In this document: positions 53,272 through 64,000 of the stretch, in pieces
How positions within the stretch are numbered: the stretch's first letter is position 1
Layout: each line of letters starts with the position of its first letter
Assembly: GCA_026075535.2 (NCBI GenBank)
Contig: AP026540.1
Span: 1,302,001 to 1,366,000 of the forward strand
Direction of reading: 5' to 3'
DNA length: 64,000 nucleotides
Origin: Tricholoma matsutake
Taxonomy: Eukaryota > Basidiomycota > Agaricomycetes > Agaricales > Tricholomataceae
The notes under the pieces: generated by a model
Databases searched by the model: none
Told to the model about the DNA's origin: nothing
What the model saw: only the letters and a program-made list of their open reading frames with translations
Made by a program: the position numbers and the translations under genes

Positions 53272-54407
53272 TTTTCCTTTGCTGTTGTCCTTACCTCAAT
53301 GCCTCTTATTGCCTCTCCACTTCCACTTTCCAAACCCAAATCCTTCATCAACTCCTCGATGCCAGGCCGCAAGAGGAAGGAGCGGACTGAAGCCACTGAC
53401 TCTTCAATCATTCTTTCCCTCCAATCCTCTACTGCTCTCCCCTTTCCCTTCACTGCTTTCCCAGATCCCAGCATGATGTCATCCACTTCCACTATCCCCA
53501 CCGTCTCCTGCAGATTCTCCTCCTCCACAAACTCCACCTCATCCAATTCATCACCACCATCATCCCCCAGCTGGTCCACCTGCTCCTCTTCCTCAGTTTC
53601 TGGTTCAGGTGATCGATTGTCTTCAGAGGTCAGAGAAGGCGGTGTATGAGATTGTGGCCATTTTGGGGATGGCTGTTCCTCGCTGCATATTGTTGTTCCG
53701 ACGTCATAGTCAGGTGTAGAAGCAAAGTCGATGGGGTCGGAGGCTGGAGATGACAGAGTTTTTGGGATGGTGACAATTGGGGATGTTGGTGGGTGAGGAA
53801 TGAATACAGGCCTTGTCCTGAGAGGAAGAGGCGGGGCCAGCAATGGCAGTAACGGCAGTGGAAGTAGCGAATCCAACTTAACATTTCCTTCCATAATTCC
53901 TTCCATCCGGTGCTTGTTTATAGTCACCTGTCGTATGTGGAGTGGGGTTCCCTCCTCCAGTGGAATCTTGAACCTCACATGTCTATCATCACCCTCCTCG
54001 ACATATCCACCAAGTGGAAGTGTGGGCGCCGGCATGCCATAGAATTGGGAAGATGGAATGAGTCCCCCCACAGAACCATCTTGAAATTGGGGATGGATAG
54101 CTGGCAGTCTCATCATGGCTATTGGAACCTGAGGAGGTGCCAGTGTTTCAGGGAGGGTGGAGGTACTGGTGACCATTGATCTGCTCAGTTTCAGACGAGT
54201 TCTCAGTTTTGAAGATGGCTGAAATCCAGAATGAACCATCAGAGGCTCGATTTCAGCAGTAGAAAGAGTTAGTGGAGCTGTGTTGGGGTTGGGGACAGCA
54301 GATGTACTGCCATCCAAAGATAAGTCCAACTTTCGATGCTTTGTCAGTCTGGATGAGGGTTGGTAGTCCAGCATAGAGGGAGCAGGTTGTTTTGATTTCA
54401 GGACCAC
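53178..54407 (-). pseudogene. Family-X gene, N-terminal part, minus copy
   Basis: 409 open codons, proline/serine-rich at first (LSLDGSTSAVPNPNTAPLTL), with EEGDDRHVRFKIPLEEGTPL, then an acidic block (EPETEEEEQVDQLGDDGGDE) and a helical end (EDWRERMIEESVASVRSFLL, AILLSRLLEAELYLAAGVEQ). An upstream exon (NIPMPKIK) joins through an intron at about 54408-54454. The end of the frame is made by the palindrome, so the natural C-terminus is missing. Function unknown. Confidence 0.55.
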
Positions 54408-54830
54408 CTGAAAACAATGTAATTACAACTAAATTAGTATTACAATTCACTTACCTTGATCTTTGGCATTGGAATATTGGTTTTGGGGATGTTCGAATTG
54501 TTTTAGTACACAAGTTCTCGATCAATCAATTGACTTACCATGTGGTTCCGATCAGATTCTCGCAAACAATACCAATCCAGTACTTCAACATTGTTCACTC
54601 AATCAATTAACAATACTTTGCCCTTCAGCTTTGGATATCAACTCTGCAAATGCCTTCCTACAATCAAGTTGCTGAATCTTACATCAACGACATCCTCCCT
54701 TCCATTCAACCACATCTCCATTGATCCATCACAAAGGCCATCTTTGGAGGTGATGAAGATCTTTTACTACTCCTTCAAGAACTTCCAAACTCACCAGTAT
54801 GTCTGTAAACTATCCAAATTTCATCCTATA

Positions 54831-57278
54831 ACATATCATTTCTATCAAATCAGGGATTGAATACCCTCATCGGGCAACAGTTGTTGGTATGGATCGACGA
54901 GTGCAAGCTGGAGATTGTTCTTCTACAACATGGCTGAGGCTATACAGTAAATGAGGAAAAATTGAAGAGTTGGATTGTACGTTAACTCAATTTACCTGTC
55001 AATGAGTTTCTAACTGTACTTCCTAGTACACTACTTCATCGGGTGCTCAAGATGTACCGGAATGTGAGGGAGATGGCAGATATGACTTTGTCCCATCTTG
55101 TCTGCTCATCAGCGTGGCCTTGCAGCTTGACCGAGCTGATACTCAAGGAATGGAAGTCGACTTTGGCAAGATAAAGCAGGACGACCCCTTGTTGTGGTAC
55201 CACCCAATGCTTTCAGAGGAGGGCAGCAGTACTCGGGAGTGGTTTTCAGAAGGGCATCAGACACCAGGTAGGTTTCACTCAGTTTACCTTGAATTATCTA
55301 CATATTGAATCACATATAGTACCTCGTGCAGTTTGGAATGGAGTAGCTGCCTCTATAATAAATCCAATCGTCATCCCAGGCAACATCCAGATTCGTTCGA
55401 GGGATGAAATGTTGCAAATTATTCCCCCACCGCCCACTTCAACTGACCCAGCTTCAAGTCATCATACCATTCCTTTGGCCAGAATGACAGTGGATCCATC
55501 AACACAATACCAGCTTTTGAAAATGACTCCCATGGGACAGAGGAGCCATTCACAGACTCGTATCAAAAGCAGTGAGTATGTGAACGACTCTTCCGATGAG
55601 ATAAAGGAAGAGGCCTGGTTGGAAGAAGCAGGAGAGAGAGGGCAGAGCAGGATGAAGAAGGTGGATGTTAAAGGAAAGCAGAAGGATACAGCAGAGGCGA
55701 TGGATGTGGATTTGGAGGAGGTCGACCAGCCTGCGGAGGGGTCATCACAACCCTCAAGAAGATCACAACCCAAGGCAACAACGTCAAAATCAAGCATGAA
55801 GCCTGGAACAGAGACCATGCATCCACTGAATTTGGGCAACATGGAGGCTTGTGCAAGGTGTGTGAAGCTGGAGGTGAGATGCGTGTATGCGGGCAACACC
55901 GCTTGTTTGTCATCTCGAGGTCGCAAGCAGAAGTGTACAAAGGTTGTTGGGGAGTGGCAGACAAGAGGGAAAGCGACAGTGACAAAGGAAGGAAAGACAC
56001 AGGTCATCAAGTCAGAACCAAGAGCAACCCCAACAACACCTGCGTTGGGTGATGAAAACATGTTGGAACCCTCCCCATCGAACCCAAGCCTATGCTGATC
56101 AACCAGGACCTGAAGCACTTCAAGGCCACCTGAGGCAGCTAAGGCTTCATCAACCCCAAGCAGGGGATCGATGCCAAATCCACCAGTGACACCAAAGAGA
56201 GGGACGACTTCAAAACCAACAAGGGCAGCAGGGGCGACACCAAAGGCGAAAGGAAAAGCAAAGCCAAGAAGTCGATCCAAGTCAAAATCCAGGAAGACGG
56301 ATGAGGATGAAGCCATGTTGGATGGTGGAGAGACTTGCTGAGGGAGTCCAGGGGTGGTAACAGTGCATCCATTGGGGCAGGTACCATCGGAGTACCTTTA
56401 CTTCGTAAATCAGAAAGGGGAAGGCTGTCTGAGTTGTCAACAATGGTGAGGCGAGTGTTGAGGGAGAAATGGCGATGGTGCAACAGCTTCAATGGGAGAA
56501 TAACCGACTGACTAAGGAGGTCACAGAGATGTGAGAGGAGATGAGGAAGATGAAGGAGATGATGGTAGCAATGGAAATGAGCCAAAGGGTGCTTATCAGC
56601 AACCACAATGCCCATACTGCACTCCTGGAACAGCATTGGCAAACGTTGACCAAAGTCATGTCCCAACCTACAACGCCCTCTGACCGCCGAACACCTGAGG
56701 ATGGAGGTGCCATGGAGAGTCTCAGCATGCCACCATCCTGCTTTTTGTCATCACCCTATCCCTCACATTCTATGAACATTGTCCCATATCCCTCCCCTTA
56801 TCCCCCTAATGATGTCACATCACCCGTTATCACTCCAAGGAGTTCAAGAGTCTTCAACGACATTATTCAGCCCAGCATGTTACAGCTGAACAAACTCAGG
56901 ATTACACCAAGTCCGAATCCTTCTGGTCAGTATCATTGAACCTCTGATGCTGCAATGGAGGAAGAACGACCTGTTGTGGGACCATCCCATGCAGCTTTGG
57001 CGAGTGGACAGGATGTACAAGACATGGCTTCACAAATGGTAGCCCTGGAGGTTGCATTGAATACCATGCCAGAGGTTGAGAATGTAGATGAGAGTGATGG
57101 CGCAATAACAAAGGAACAGGAGGCCGAGAGACCTAGGATGGTCATGCCCAGGATAATGGAATCTCCAGCATCAGGAATGGAAGATGAATACGATAGAGAT
57201 TCTTTTGCCATGGCAATCGACGAATCCAATGAAGAATTGGACAGGGATCATCAGTATAACTGGGAAACATTACTGTAG
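54831..57278 (+). pseudogene. Family-X gene, plus copy: middle and C-terminal parts with zinc cluster
   Basis: The first part mirrors 51557-52518. Downstream it carries a Zn-cluster-like ACARCVKLEVRCVYAGN with a following Cys (C-x2-C-x6-C-x7-C and more), a basic tract (KAKGKAKPRSRSKSKSRKTD in a shifted frame), a coiled coil (MRKMKEMMVAMEMSQRVLIS) and an acidic C-terminus (MEDEYDRDSFAMAIDESNEE). TGA codons at 56532-56534 and 56937-56939 are in frame. The N-terminal part is absent; it breaks off at 54831, the inverted-repeat border. A DNA-binding role is suggested only by the cysteine cluster. Confidence 0.55.
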
Positions 57279-57367
57279 TGTTAAAATGATTATTGTCAAC
57301 AGCGTTGGTAAGATAGGCATTCATGGATTACTGCATGCAAACTAGTACATAACTGAGGTGACAAAAT
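57030..57367 (+). repeat. Inverted repeat arm X (C-terminal end of family-X gene)
   Basis: ccctggaggttgcattgaat through gaggtgacaaaatg is repeated in inverted orientation at 57777-58117 with a small number of substitutions. It contains the last 85 codons of the gene, its stop and about 100 bp of 3' flank. Confidence 0.85.
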
Positions 57368-57776
57368 GATGATGGGAGAAAACGACCCGACAAAATGACC
57401 CGACAAAATGACCCGATGACCCAACAAAATGACCCAACAAAATGACCCGACACAATGAACTGACAACATGACCCAACAAAATGACCCGACACAATGAACT
57501 GACAACATGACCTGACAAAATGACCCAACATTTTGTCAGGTCATCTTGTGTCAGGTCATCTATTGTTGGGTCACAATACTTATTTGATCAATTTGTTGGG
57601 TCCTTTAGTCAGGTCATTTTGTCACATCCTCAGGTTACTTGGCTAGGTGATCATTTTGTCGGGTCATTTTGTCGGGCCATCCAGTGTCAGGTTATCTAGT
57701 GTCAGGTTGGTTTTGTCAGGTCATGTTGTCAGGTCATTTTGTTGGGTCATTTTGTCAGGTCATTTTCTCTGGTCAC
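57368..57776. repeat. 13-bp minisatellite GGGTCATTTTGTC in both orientations (block 1)
   Basis: Units read as aaaatgacccgac up to about 57529 and as gtcgggtcatttt from about 57530, so the orientation flips at the centre aaatgacccaacattttgtc. Degenerate units follow. Confidence 0.88.
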
Positions 57777-58117
57777 CATTTTGTCACCTTAGTTATGTAC
57801 TAGTTTGCATGCAGTAATCCATGAACACCTATCTTACCAAAGCTGTTGACAATAATCATTTTAACACTACAGTAATGTTTCCCAGTTATACTGACGATCC
57901 CTGTCCAATTCTTCATCAGATTCATCGATTACCATGGCAAAAGAATCTCTATCATATTCATCTTCCATTCCTGACACCGGAGATTCCATTATCCTGGGCA
58001 TGACCATCCTAGGTCTCTCGGCCTCCTGTTCCTTTGTTATTGCGCCATCACTCTCATCTACATTCTCAACCTCTGGCATGGTATTCAATGCAACCTCCAG
58101 GGCTACCACTTCTGAAG
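57777..58117 (-). repeat. Inverted repeat arm X'
   Basis: Reverse complement of 57030-57367. The frame on the minus strand (58117-57867) ends as in the plus copy, NWETLL. Confidence 0.85.
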
Positions 58118-58655
58118 CCATTGACCCAACAAATGACCTGACAAAATGACCCGACAAAATGACCCAACAAAATGACCCGACAAAATGACCCAACAAAATG
58201 ACCCAACAAAATGACCCAATGACCCGACACAATGAACTGACAACATGACCTGACAAAATGACCCAACATTTTGTCGGGTCATCTAGTGTCAGGTCATCTT
58301 GTGTCGGGTCATCTTGTGTCGGGTCATCTATTGTCGGGTCACAATACTTATTTGGTCAATTTGTCAGGTCCTTTAGTCAGGTCATTTTGTCTCATCCTCG
58401 GGTTACTTGGCCAGGTGATCATTTTGTCAGGTCGTTTGTCGGGTCATCTAGGGTGGGGTCGCTTGGTCAGGTCATTTTGTCGGGTCATTTTGTCGGGTCA
58501 TTTTGTCGGGTCATTTTGTCGGGTCATTTTGTCGGGTCATTTTGTCGGGTCATTTTGTCGGGTCATTTTGTCGGGTCATTTTGTCGGGTCATTTTGTCGG
58601 GTCATTTTGTTGGGTCATTTTGTTGGGTCATTTTGTCAGGTCATTTTGTCAGGTC
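58118..58655. repeat. 13-bp minisatellite GGGTCATTTTGTC (block 2)
   Basis: A direct duplicate of block 1 with the same flip point (about 58264) and a longer tail: about 15 nearly perfect units at 58460-58655. As 13 is not a multiple of 3, all frames show a 13-residue repeat (GHFVGSFCRVILS); these are not genes. Confidence 0.92.
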
Positions 58656-58905
58656 GTTTGTCTATAGTGAATGCTCGAAAATTCCAAACAAAGACCACTA
58701 TGCTTGTCTGGATACTATTCTACGTTTACATTTTCCTTCCCTTTCATTTCTTCATCTCTGCCTTCTTTGGAATTATCTTTAAATTAGGCTGCTCACTTAT
58801 TGGTACTGATTTTTCAGTTGTGTTTCGAGTAGACCGCGTTTTGAGGGGGCTTCAAAACTGCAGGACATTTCAATTATTCATCATCTTGGACAAAATAGAC
58901 CAAGC

Positions 58906-60960
58906 TTACCCAATGACTGTGAATGAGCAGGTACATCGATAGAAACTTTTGGCTTCTTCTTTGGTGGTTCCTTTATCTTCTAAGCCAACCTCGATTTCAT
59001 CACCTTTCCTTTCTGCATCATCTCTGGTTCTTGCTGATCCCCCCCCATGAATCTCATGCTCATTTGTCACAGTGTTGGCACTCTTCCCAGCATCCATGGC
59101 CCTACCAGTCTGTTTGCTTAAAGGTCACATCGTACTCTTTCAAACAAGTTCCGTCGCCAGGCTGAGCTTCTGCCATTTCCTAACTGGATGCATCTTGCTA
59201 TTTCTGGAATTTCCTGTGATCGGAATTGGTGTCTTGCTTGGCCCACCCTTCGGTTGTCCGGACTGCATTACATCTTCCTCTTCTGATGACTCCATCTGAT
59301 CGACCAATGTGAAATCAAATACTTCACCCAATTCCTCAACCTCATTTAATGTGGGAGCCCTCCATTTACGCCTTCTTGAATCTGGAACAATATGGTCAGT
59401 CCACCTTTCCTCAGGCTTCTCCACCCTCTTTTCCTTGCCTTTACCCTCCCTCTCACTCTTCTTGGTCCTTGGGCGGCTTGGTGTTTTGGCATTGGAATCA
59501 GCATTGGAATTGGAATTGGAATTGGAATCATCTCTTGATCTCTTCTTTCCCTTCAATTTTTTGTCCTGATAGAATTTGACACCAAAACCATCGCTTTCCT
59601 GATTAGAGTACCAAAATGTCAAAATCTCCTTGATCTGGTGGTTTTTCATCCTCGATGGATCCATAAGCTTGAAACCATCAGGAACCTGATCCGCCCCAAA
59701 GTACTTATCTGCATCTTCAATGAACGACATCCAAGGAGGGATTGCACGTTCATTATTGCAAGCCAGACCTGACAAGTCATCCGGGATGAGAATGAACGAA
59801 TGATTGCTGACCCACTCACCATATGCTGACCCGACATATGACCTGATTAGCGCTTTCTTATCCATCCCTTTGCTCAGCCAGTCAGTCGGCTCAGGAAGCA
59901 ATGGATTCCCATTGGCATCTGTATCCAACTGAACATATGGTTTTCAACTTGAGGTTCCAATAGGAACTTGGAACTTTGCTTCTTCAGCTGCAGCTAACAA
60001 AAGACAATTATTTTGAATCTTTCCGATGAGAAATTATCCATTTACAATACATCTCCTTTGCATGCATGTTTAGAAGCCCCATGATTGTCTTGGTATCCCA
60101 ATCTTTGTTTGCTTGGAAGAAAGACTTCCCTCCGAGATCTCCCATAAATTCATGCCTACAAAGAAAAAGGTTTAACTGGCAGAAACAAATTCAGACAGTG
60201 AACAGACTTAACGTGTTTGTGACAAGTACTCCATTCACTTCCTTGTGGCATGTTAATACCAAACAGTCCATTCCACAAGACTTTTTCATTTGCTTGCAGA
60301 AGGACTTCACATGCTTATGAGCCTGTTTTGCATTCCTGTTCTGCATTAGTATTAATAATACCAATATTCAACATGAATGACCTACCTTGCTTGCTCCTCA
60401 GCTGGGGGACCCATTCAATTCCATATATCAGCCAGGTCCTCCATCTTCCTTTTCTCTGCTTCCAATGTCTTCCCCCAAAGGTTACTCAACTCCTTCTGGT
60501 ATGTGCCAAATGCCTTTTGATTGTCCACCTTGCATGAAGTATCTTCTACCCATCCACCCATTTTTCCTTGAATTGTTTCCTTTAACTCCCCTTTTGCCTG
60601 AATGCCAAGAACCCTTCTACCCATCCATTTCTTGATCCCCTTAAATTTCTCAGACAATTCTCTAGTTCTTCCATATGTATGGAACCAAGCATATACACCC
60701 TGTTTAAAAATGCCCTGTTCAAAGGCATTGCAAAATATTTTCCAATTCATGAACTGACCTTCTTCCTCAACTCCTTATCTTCCCTAGACCAGTGGGGATT
60801 CTTTTTCTTCATTTTGTCATAAACTTTCTGACCAATTCTGTTCTGCTGTGAATGATCTCCCTCTCACCATTGTTCCTTTCTGGCTTCTAGGATTTCCACA
60901 TCTTCCCCTGTCAGCTTAAAGTGGACGAGTTCAGGAGGAACACGGGCTTCAGCTGGCATA
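58906..60960 (-). pseudogene. Family-Y: unnamed Agaricomycete gene, multi-exon, decayed
   Basis: ATG at 60960 gives MPAEARVPPELVHFKLTGED, then TGA at 60866-60864, VYDKMKKKNPHWSREDKELR, intron about 60765-60722, and GVYAWFHTYGRTRELSEKFK, IQGKMGGWVEDTSCKVDNQK, FGTYQKELSNLWGKTLEAEK. After another intron (about 60386-60340): KQAHKHVKSFCKQMKKSCGM, then EFMGDLGGKSFFQANKDWDT. TGA at 59946-59944 precedes QLDTDANGNPLLPEPTDW and PPWMSFIEDADKYFGADQVP, DGFKLMDPSRMKNHQIKEIL, and a charged SNSN-rich tail with a basic stretch. I recall this motif order from multicopy hypothetical mushroom proteins. Function unknown. It sits beside family X in convergent orientation. Confidence 0.58.
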
Positions 60961-61927
60961 GCGTATAGTGATGTAATGTATGTGATGTGATGTTGGATAA
61001 GTGTATTTTTGGTGTTGTGGTATTGAAACAAGTACAAATCAGGATGCAGGGGAAATCATTTCATTATGGAATCAATTATACCGATCATTGTCGATCATGG
61101 TCGATCATGGTTGATCAATTTTGATCATTGTCGATCATTGTCGATCATTAATTAATCCATCGATCCTGAGTCTTGAAAAGCCCCTAATTGTATGAGTCCA
61201 GTCACTGATCACACATATTGACCAATATGCTCCAAGGAATGCTCAGAAATGCTCAGAAATCATATCAGTGATCATTTGGAGACCAATCTTTCAGTTTAAT
61301 CAAACCACTTGTCAACTTTCTTTTTGTCACCTAGTATGAAGTCATATATTCGAGTCAGTTGGCATCACTTCTAGATAGTTTGGTTGTAAAAAGGCATAAG
61401 AAAAAAAGCACTGTCTAAATCATAAATCCCCATAATATACATTCTTCAAAGATAAGATGAGATCATGAGGAACAAGTGTCGTTGGTTGTTTCATGGTTAG
61501 AAGTTTCTGATCTAATGTATATTGCGGTTCATACATCACCATCTACTTATGTTCTGAACAAAGCAAAACTTGGAGTTTTTGAGTGAAAAACTTAAATTCT
61601 TAACATGTCTAACAATGTATTCAGAACTTATGGAGTTAGAATATTGTACAAATGTCATTTGTGTGATAGACTTGATAGGTCATGATCATGTAGTCACGTG
61701 ATAGCCATTAAATCTCCCTACCATCTTCTTCAATACTACTTGAATACTACTACTACTACTACTACTAGCTTTGCATTCTTTGACCTGACATTTTGACCAG
61801 TTTTTTAACGTTTACCTGACTTTGTTGACTTGCACCTAACTATCACGTGACTGAGAAATTTCCTTTTTTACAGAGGGTAACCTGCTGGCGGGTGCCAAAA
61901 GACTTCGTTCTCCGCCTCCCTCCCACA
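60961..61927. other. Intergenic, with a 10-bp CGATCATTGT repeat
   Basis: 61079-61152 carries about seven copies of cgatcattgt/cgatcatggt. A (TAC)n tract lies at about 61741-61767. No gene is seen. The left terminal repeat of the Harbinger element may lie here but was not identified. Confidence 0.55.
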
Positions 61928-63351
61928 ATGTCTCTAGGTTTCGATTATATGCCGATTGATAATCTACATCAACACATTCTTCACTACGCAGCTGCTGCTG
62001 TACAGATCTGTCTCCCTATCCTTATGGATGTGCTCCCCTCCATCAATGCTGATGATGCCACAACATCCGAAGCAGTGAAGAGTCAAGCAAAGAAGTGGTC
62101 AGATCAAGAAATTGAAGACCTTGTTGCTTTCTTGTACAACTGCTGTTCTGAAGCCAGCTCTCCAGGGAACTTCAAGCCAGTTGTCTGGACAGCAGCTAAA
62201 CTGCATCTTGACACCAAGCACCCACATTCTCTGTGAACAATAGCTGCCATCAAAGCCAAGTTTACTATGGTGCATTATATAATCATTCTACATCCTTTTC
62301 CTCCATTTTACCATTCTACTAGTATAAAGATATGTACAGGGTGGTTGAGGATTACTATGGAAGGTCGGGAATGGGTGCAATGCCTGCTGGATCAGGTATC
62401 TGGGCACAAACGAGTGCCGAGCTTCAACATTACAAGGATTTTGAGATGAATTTAGGGAAGGAATGGGTACGTTCCTATTATATTGTTATTTTCATATGTA
62501 TCTAACCTTCAAATCACAGAAAAGGTACTGTCGTCAGCTCCTCAATGCATCATTTCCACAATATGCAAAAATGCAAGCGATCATGGAGAAATCTATCATG
62601 AAAGGTCAATTTGCACACAGGGGCACTGCCCAAGCCCCTCCCAACCTCTTGATTGATGGGAATGGTGAGGTTAATGAGACTGGGCATGCTGCCCCTTCAT
62701 CTTCAGCCAGGATCATCTTTTCTGCCACACAAGACGGCTTGACTTTCATGGATGTTGTTGATCCAGCCCTCCCATCAACGTTGTCATGTCCTTTACTAGG
62801 CCAACTACCTGCAACAGCCTCATCTTCACTCTCTATCCTATCAGTCCTGACAATGACTCCATCCTCAGCCCCTCTTGCTTTGGCATTCTCACAGCCCCCT
62901 TTGCATCCCCTTACATCAGCATTCTCACAGCCCCCTGCTTCGGCATCTTCGCATCCCCCTACGTCAGCATCCTCACATCCCCCTACCCCGGCATCAGCTC
63001 CTAGCATGCCCTCAGTGAAAAGTCATCGGGAAAATGCAAATGGGCATCAGGGGATGATCACATGCCCAATCGGCCACCATCCAAAACTGCTTCAAAGCCA
63101 CAATCAAGTGCAACAACCTTAATACGACTATGCAACAAAGCCTGTTTCAATCAGATGCATGGTGAATCGAGTTGGCAATGGAGCTGATCAAAAATGCAGA
63201 CCATATTGATGATAATGAACGAGGTGCTCTTTCATTCTATTATAGCAATAATCCAAATGCTGCCGGTAGTCTCATAGCCATGTCTGATGTGCAGCAGGAA
63301 AATACATTGCATTATGCTCTCCAAACGATCTTGAAGCCAGCTGTATCCTAA
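61928..63351 (+). pseudogene. Myb/SANT-like accessory protein of a PIF/Harbinger transposon
   Basis: ATG at 61928 (MSLGFDYMPIDNLHQHILHY). The Myb/SANT-like domain is KKWSDQEIEDLVAFLYNCCS, then TAAKLHLDTKHPHSL, a TGA at 62234-62236, and TIAAIKAKF. Intron 62269-62321 leads to YKDMYRVVEDYYGRSGMGAM and WAQTSAELQHYKDFEMNLGK; a second intron (62466-62518) leads to RYCRQLLNASFPQYAKMQAI. A proline/serine-rich linker with tandem HPPTSAS/FSQPP units follows. The last part (QQSLFQSDAW, TGA 63163-63165, IELAMELIKNADHIDDNERG, LHYALQTILKPAVS) needs one frameshift near 63115. In this superfamily the Myb-like protein accompanies the transposase and binds DNA. The convergent transposase 3' of it supports the call. 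Confidence 0.78.
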
Positions 63352-63383
63352 ATTTTTGTACACTAACTGTACTGTACACTGTA

Positions 63384-64000
63384 TTACTCTACATCTGTAT
63401 TGTACAAAATTTCATCAACGTCGTCACTGGCCTTGCGTTCTCGCAAAATCGCCTGATAGCTATTCCACATTGACTGTGCAATCTCGTTTCGCTGACCTGC
63501 AACCACCCCATTTGGGTTGTTGTCTTCTACATTGCTGGCTTGTCGCACAAAGCCATCACCAGTGTGGCCACCTTGGTTTGGGTATTCTTCACTTGCAAGT
63601 TCTTCTTCGTGATGATCATGAATGCAAATAAAATTATGTATAGCACACAATGCTGCTGGAATTTGTGCTTGGATTGTCATGTCATATTCTGGGCCAATCA
63701 AAAGTATGCAAAAGCGCTTCTTGAGAACTCCAAAATTGCGCTCGATTACATTTCTTGCCTGAGCATGACGCAAGTTGAAAAGCTCCTCCTTATTTTGTGG
63801 TCTGGACATTTCATGAATTTAGGCATGCCTTATACTGAAAAACACAAACATACCATAATGAGGCATGCCCACATTCAGCAAGATGATAACGGATGCCGCG
63901 GTAGGGAACAAGAAGCTCCTTGCAATGTGGGAAGCCTGCATCGGCAAGGAGATATGATCCCTCAGGTACAATTAGATCATCAGAGATCACACTTTCATAA
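63384..64000 (-). pseudogene. PIF/Harbinger DDE transposase, 3' part
   Basis: The minus strand from 64000 reads VISDDLIVPEGSYLLADAGF, LLVPYRGIRYHLAE, then an intron (about 63876-63816), then PQNKEELFNLRHAQARNVIE and NFGVLKKRFCIL. DAGF holds the second catalytic Asp and NVIERNFG the catalytic Glu of the Harbinger DDE domain; the first Asp lies beyond the window. The codon split by the intron reads TG^A where Arg (CG^A) is usual, so one more TGA. The C-terminus (AILRERKASDDVDEILYNTD) ends at 63384, about 30 bp from the end of the Myb-like gene. Confidence 0.85.

Noticed and set aside
53178..53649. Plus-strand ORF 52996-53649 sharing a peptide with the minus-strand frame
   Set aside because: The shared peptide results from the 104-bp palindrome; the rest is antisense to the family-X gene.
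58258..58942. ORFs with GHFVGSFCRVIL repeats
   Set aside because: All three frames give the same 13-residue repeat because the 13-bp minisatellite is out of phase with codons.

Overview
The window looks like a transposon graveyard from an Agaricomycete (mushroom-forming basidiomycete) nuclear genome. The evidence is short GT..AG introns of about 50 bp, a Zn-cluster protein of the CxC5/CxC6 type linked to KDZ transposons, a DUF6532-like gene, an Agaricomycete-style protein-kinase-like gene, and chromodomain Ty3/Gypsy elements. A Boletales-type host is possible, but that is only a guess. No rRNA or true tRNA gene, CRISPR array or bacterial feature was seen. Hardly any gene is intact.

Layout. 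1-2.3 kb: a decayed kinase-like gene (minus) and one weak ORF. 2.3-4.6 kb: a Tc1/mariner transposase split by a 400-bp solo LTR with a perfect 5-bp target duplication, then cut by a second LTR (family D). 4.6-7.2 kb: a duplicated exon/intron-like module, tRNA-like promoters, hairpins and a candidate TIR element. 7.2-10.5 kb: a CxC5/CxC6 KDZ-associated gene ending in a matching terminal sequence. 10.5-13.1 kb: a DUF6532-like gene. 13,726-21,860: Gy-A, a complete minus-strand chromodomain Gypsy element with target duplication CTTCT. 22.9-23.7 kb: a decayed conserved Agaricomycete gene. 23.9-31 kb: Gy-B, an atypical Gypsy-like element whose reverse transcriptase is split by a solo LTR of family D. 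33.3-43.7 kb: Gy-C, a minus-strand Gypsy whose RT is split by a 730-bp hAT-like MITE and whose gag is split by a family-D LTR element, itself fused to a LINE fragment. 44,025-51,167: Gy-E, a complete plus-strand relative of Gy-A with target duplication TGAAG. 51.5-58.7 kb: an inverted, partly duplicated pseudogene family with a perfect 104-bp palindrome, a captured Gy-E fragment and 13-bp minisatellites. 58.9-61 kb: another decayed family gene (minus). 61.9-64 kb: the two genes of a PIF/Harbinger transposon, a Myb/SANT-like protein and the DDE transposase.

Two themes link the regions. (1) Gy-A and Gy-E both carry a 12-nt sequence two bases from the LTR that is exactly complementary to the LTR about 30 bp downstream of a TATA box, the arrangement expected for Tf1/sushi-type self-priming. 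(2) In about ten unrelated genes on both strands, nearly all premature stops are TGA where the frame calls for arginine. This is what C-to-T decay at CpG predicts (CGA to TGA), and the LTR pairs differ largely at CpG sites too. The region therefore records layered insertions followed by methylation-type mutation.
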